From positions 434,001-498,000 of the forward strand of contig NW_027478517.1 of NCBI RefSeq assembly GCF_051014685.1: 64,000 nucleotides of DNA. Reading direction: 5' to 3'. Position 1 is the stretch's first letter; the number at the start of each line of letters is the position of its first letter. This DNA comes from Ptiloglossa arizonensis (taxonomy: Eukaryota > Arthropoda > Insecta > Hymenoptera > Colletidae). A program made the translations under genes and the position numbers. This document shows positions 61,877 to 64,000 of this stretch, one piece after another. The notes beneath the pieces were generated by a model, which saw nothing but the letters and a program-made list of their open reading frames with translations, ran no database searches and was not told where the DNA came from.

Positions 61877-64000
61877 AGAATGGCGTAAGGAAAGAATACA
61901 CATACCGTTGTAATCGGGCGAGTTTCTACTTCCAGATGCAACAGGAATTTTTGGGTTAGGTCAATCCGTTCGCGAGATATGGGACTTTGAATCTAAGAAA
62001 TGGTTGAGAAGACAACAAATTTTTCGCAATTCTGCTGCTCCAAACGCTTAACCTGAATGGCCTAGGGAAAAAATACGCATACCGTTGTAATCGGGCCAGA
62101 TTCTACTTTCAGATGCGACAGGAATTTTTGGGTTAGGTCAATCCGTTCGCGAGATATGGGAGTTTGAAGCCAAGAAATGGTTGAGAAGGCAAAAAATTTT
62201 TCGCAATTCTGCTGCTTCAAACGCTTAACCAGAATGGCCTAGGGAAAAAATGCACATACCGTTGTAATCGGGCGTGTTTCTACTTTCAGATGCAATAGGA
62301 ATTTTTGGGTTAGGTCAATCCGTTCGCGAGATATGGGAGTTTGAAGACAAGAAATGGTTGAGAAGGCAAAAAATTTTTCGCAATTCTGCTGCTCCAAACG
62401 CTTAACCAGAATGGCCTAGGGATAAAATGCACATACCGTTGTAATCGGGCGTGTTTCTGCTTTCAGATGCAATTGGAATTTTTGGGTTAGGTCAATCCGT
62501 TCGCGAGATATGGGAGTTTGAAGCCAAGAAATGGTTGAGAAGGCAAAAAATTTTTCGCAATTCTGCTGCTTCAAACGCTTAACCAGAATGGCCTAGGGAA
62601 AAAATGCACATACCGTTGTAATCGGGCGTGTTTCTACTTTCAGATGCAACAGGAATTTTTGGGTTAGGTCAATCCGTTCGCGAGATATGGGAGTTTGAAG
62701 CCAAGAAATGGTTGAGAAGGCAAAAAATTTTACGCAATTCTGCTGCTTCAAAGGCTTAACCAGAATGGCCTAGGGAAAAAATACACATACCGTTGTAATC
62801 GGGCGAGTTTCTACTTTCAGATGCAATAGAAATTTTTGGGTTAGGTCAATCCGTTCGCGAGATATGGGACTTTGTAGCTAAGAAATGGTTGAGAAGACAA
62901 CAAATTTTTCGCAATTCTGCTGCTCCAAACGCTTAACCTGAATGGCCTAGGGGAAAAATACAAATACCGTTGTAATCGGGCGAGTTTCTACTTTCAAGTG
63001 CAATAGGAATTTTTGGGTTAGGTCAATCCGTTCGCGAGATATGGGAGTTTAGAGCTAAGAAATGGTTGAGAAGACAACAAATTTTTCGCAATTCTGCTGC
63101 TCCAGTCGCTTAACCAGAATGGGCAAGGGAAAAAATACACATACCTTTGTAACCGGGCGAGTTTCTACTTTCAGACGCAACAGGAATTTTTGGGTTAGGT
63201 CAATCCGTTCGCGAGATATGGGAGTTTGAAGCCGAGAAATGGTTGACAAGACAACAAATTTCTCGCACTTCTGCTGCTCCAATCGCTTAACCAGAATGGC
63301 CTAGGGGAAAAATACAAGTACCCTTGTAATCGGGCGAGTTTCTACTTTCAAATGCAATAGGAATTTTTGGGTTAGGTCAATCCGATCGCGAGATATGGGA
63401 GTTTAAAGCTAAGAAATGGTTGAGAAGACAACAAATTTTTCGCAATTCTGCTGCTCCAAACGCTTAACCTGAATGGCCTAGGGAAAAAATACGCATACCG
63501 TTGTAATCGGGCCAGATTCTACTTTCAGATGCGGCAGGAATTTTTGGGTTAGGTCAATCCGTTCGCGAGATATGGGAGTTTGAAGTCAAGAAATGGTTGA
63601 GAAGGCAAAAAATTTTTCGCAATTCTGCTGCTTCAAACGCTTAACCAGAATGGCCTAGGGAAAAAATACACATACCGTTGTAATAGGGCGAGTTTCTACT
63701 TTCAGTTACAATAGGAATTTTTGGGTTAGGTCAATCCGTTCGCGAGATATGGGAGTTTGAAGCCAAGAAATGGTTGAGAAGGCAAAAAATTTTTCGCAAT
63801 TCTGCTGCTTCAAACGCTTAACCAGAATGGCCTAGGGAAAAAATGCACATACCGTTGTAATCGGGCGTGTTTCTACTTTCAGATGCAATAGGAATTTTTG
63901 GGTTAGGTCAATCCGTTCGCGAGATATGGGACTTTGTAGCTAAGAAATGGTTGAGAAGACAACAAATTTTTCGCAATTCTGCTGCTCCAAACGCTTAACC

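Larger units (their letters stand above)
5840..64000 (+). repeat. 177-bp satellite array, right of the insertion
   Basis: This continues the left array in the same phase and orientation to the end of the window, without unique DNA. Across both parts, the first CAATCCG (44) and the last (63909) are 355 monomers apart after removing 1021 bp for the insertion plus target duplication and a net +9 from eleven small indels. Two linked monomer styles recur. One reads GAGATATGGGAG...GAAGCCAAG...TTGAGAAGGCAAAAAATT; the other reads GAGACATGGGAC...GAAGCTAAG...TCGAGAAGACAACAAATT. Recombinant forms also occur. I see no genes, RNA genes or other transposons in this stretch. Confidence 0.98.

Noticed and set aside
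5840..64000. Hammerhead ribozyme inside the satellite monomer itself, as in some animal satellites
   Set aside because: CTGAATG and GAAA occur, but there is no CTGANGA core and no pairing stems, so the ribozyme is confined to the insertion.
5840..64000. Further transposon insertions or inverted monomers
   Set aside because: Phase counting explains every base with 177-bp periods plus eleven small indels, and no monomer in reverse orientation was seen.

Overview
The window is almost entirely one satellite DNA array from a eukaryotic genome, most likely an animal. A 177-bp monomer repeats head-to-tail in a single orientation from the first base to the last, so the array runs off both ends of the window. 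A landmark in the monomer (CAATCCG, first at 44, last at 63909) recurs after exactly 355 x 177 bp once one mobile-element insertion and 11 small indels are allowed for (four +4 insertions, seven -1 deletions). No cellular protein gene, tRNA, rRNA or CRISPR array is visible. The long minus-strand frames exist only because 177 is a multiple of 3.

The array is layered. Monomers carry linked variants and are grouped into larger units that are themselves duplicated, usually in tandem: 14-mers (2478 bp), 9-mers (about 1593 bp), a 13-mer (2301 bp), a 17-mer (3009 bp), a 38-mer (6726 bp), 8-mers (1416 bp), 4-mers (708 bp) and an 11-mer (1947 bp). Unit size changes along the array, as expected for repeated unequal exchange or segmental amplification. 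Each monomer carries a motif (GTTCGCGAGATATGGGA type) one base away from the CENP-B box core. In two monomers the core is perfect. A centromeric or pericentromeric location is therefore plausible but not shown.

The one unique object is a 1017-bp insertion at 4823-5839, flanked by a 4-bp target duplication (AGGT). It has two direct terminal repeats of about 254 bp, a primer-binding site matching the 3' end of animal tRNA-Trp (TGGTGACCCCG), a short internal region with no convincing gene, and a purine tract before the right repeat. Each terminal repeat has a TATA-like box followed by a complete type III hammerhead ribozyme. This is the layout of an LTR retrozyme, a non-autonomous retroelement whose RNA is cut out by the two ribozymes; here the monomer RNA would be 762 nt. 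LTR retrozymes with type III hammerheads are best known from plants, while animal retrozymes as generally described lack LTRs and carry type I hammerheads. An LTR retrozyme with an animal-type tRNA-Trp primer site would therefore be notable. Its two ribozyme loops also share an unusual 11-nt perfect complementarity.

Layout: 1-4822 satellite with a 14-mer unit; 4823-5839 retrozyme-like insertion; 5840-12400 satellite with 9-mer and 13-mer-spaced duplications; 13048-21673 overlapping 13-mer and 17-mer units; 23613-36576 two tandem copies of a 38-mer; 37266-40097 8-mer; 43957-50570 mixed 14-, 4- and 9-mer units; 54083-64000 8-, 4- and 11-mer units. All block edges were placed by eye.
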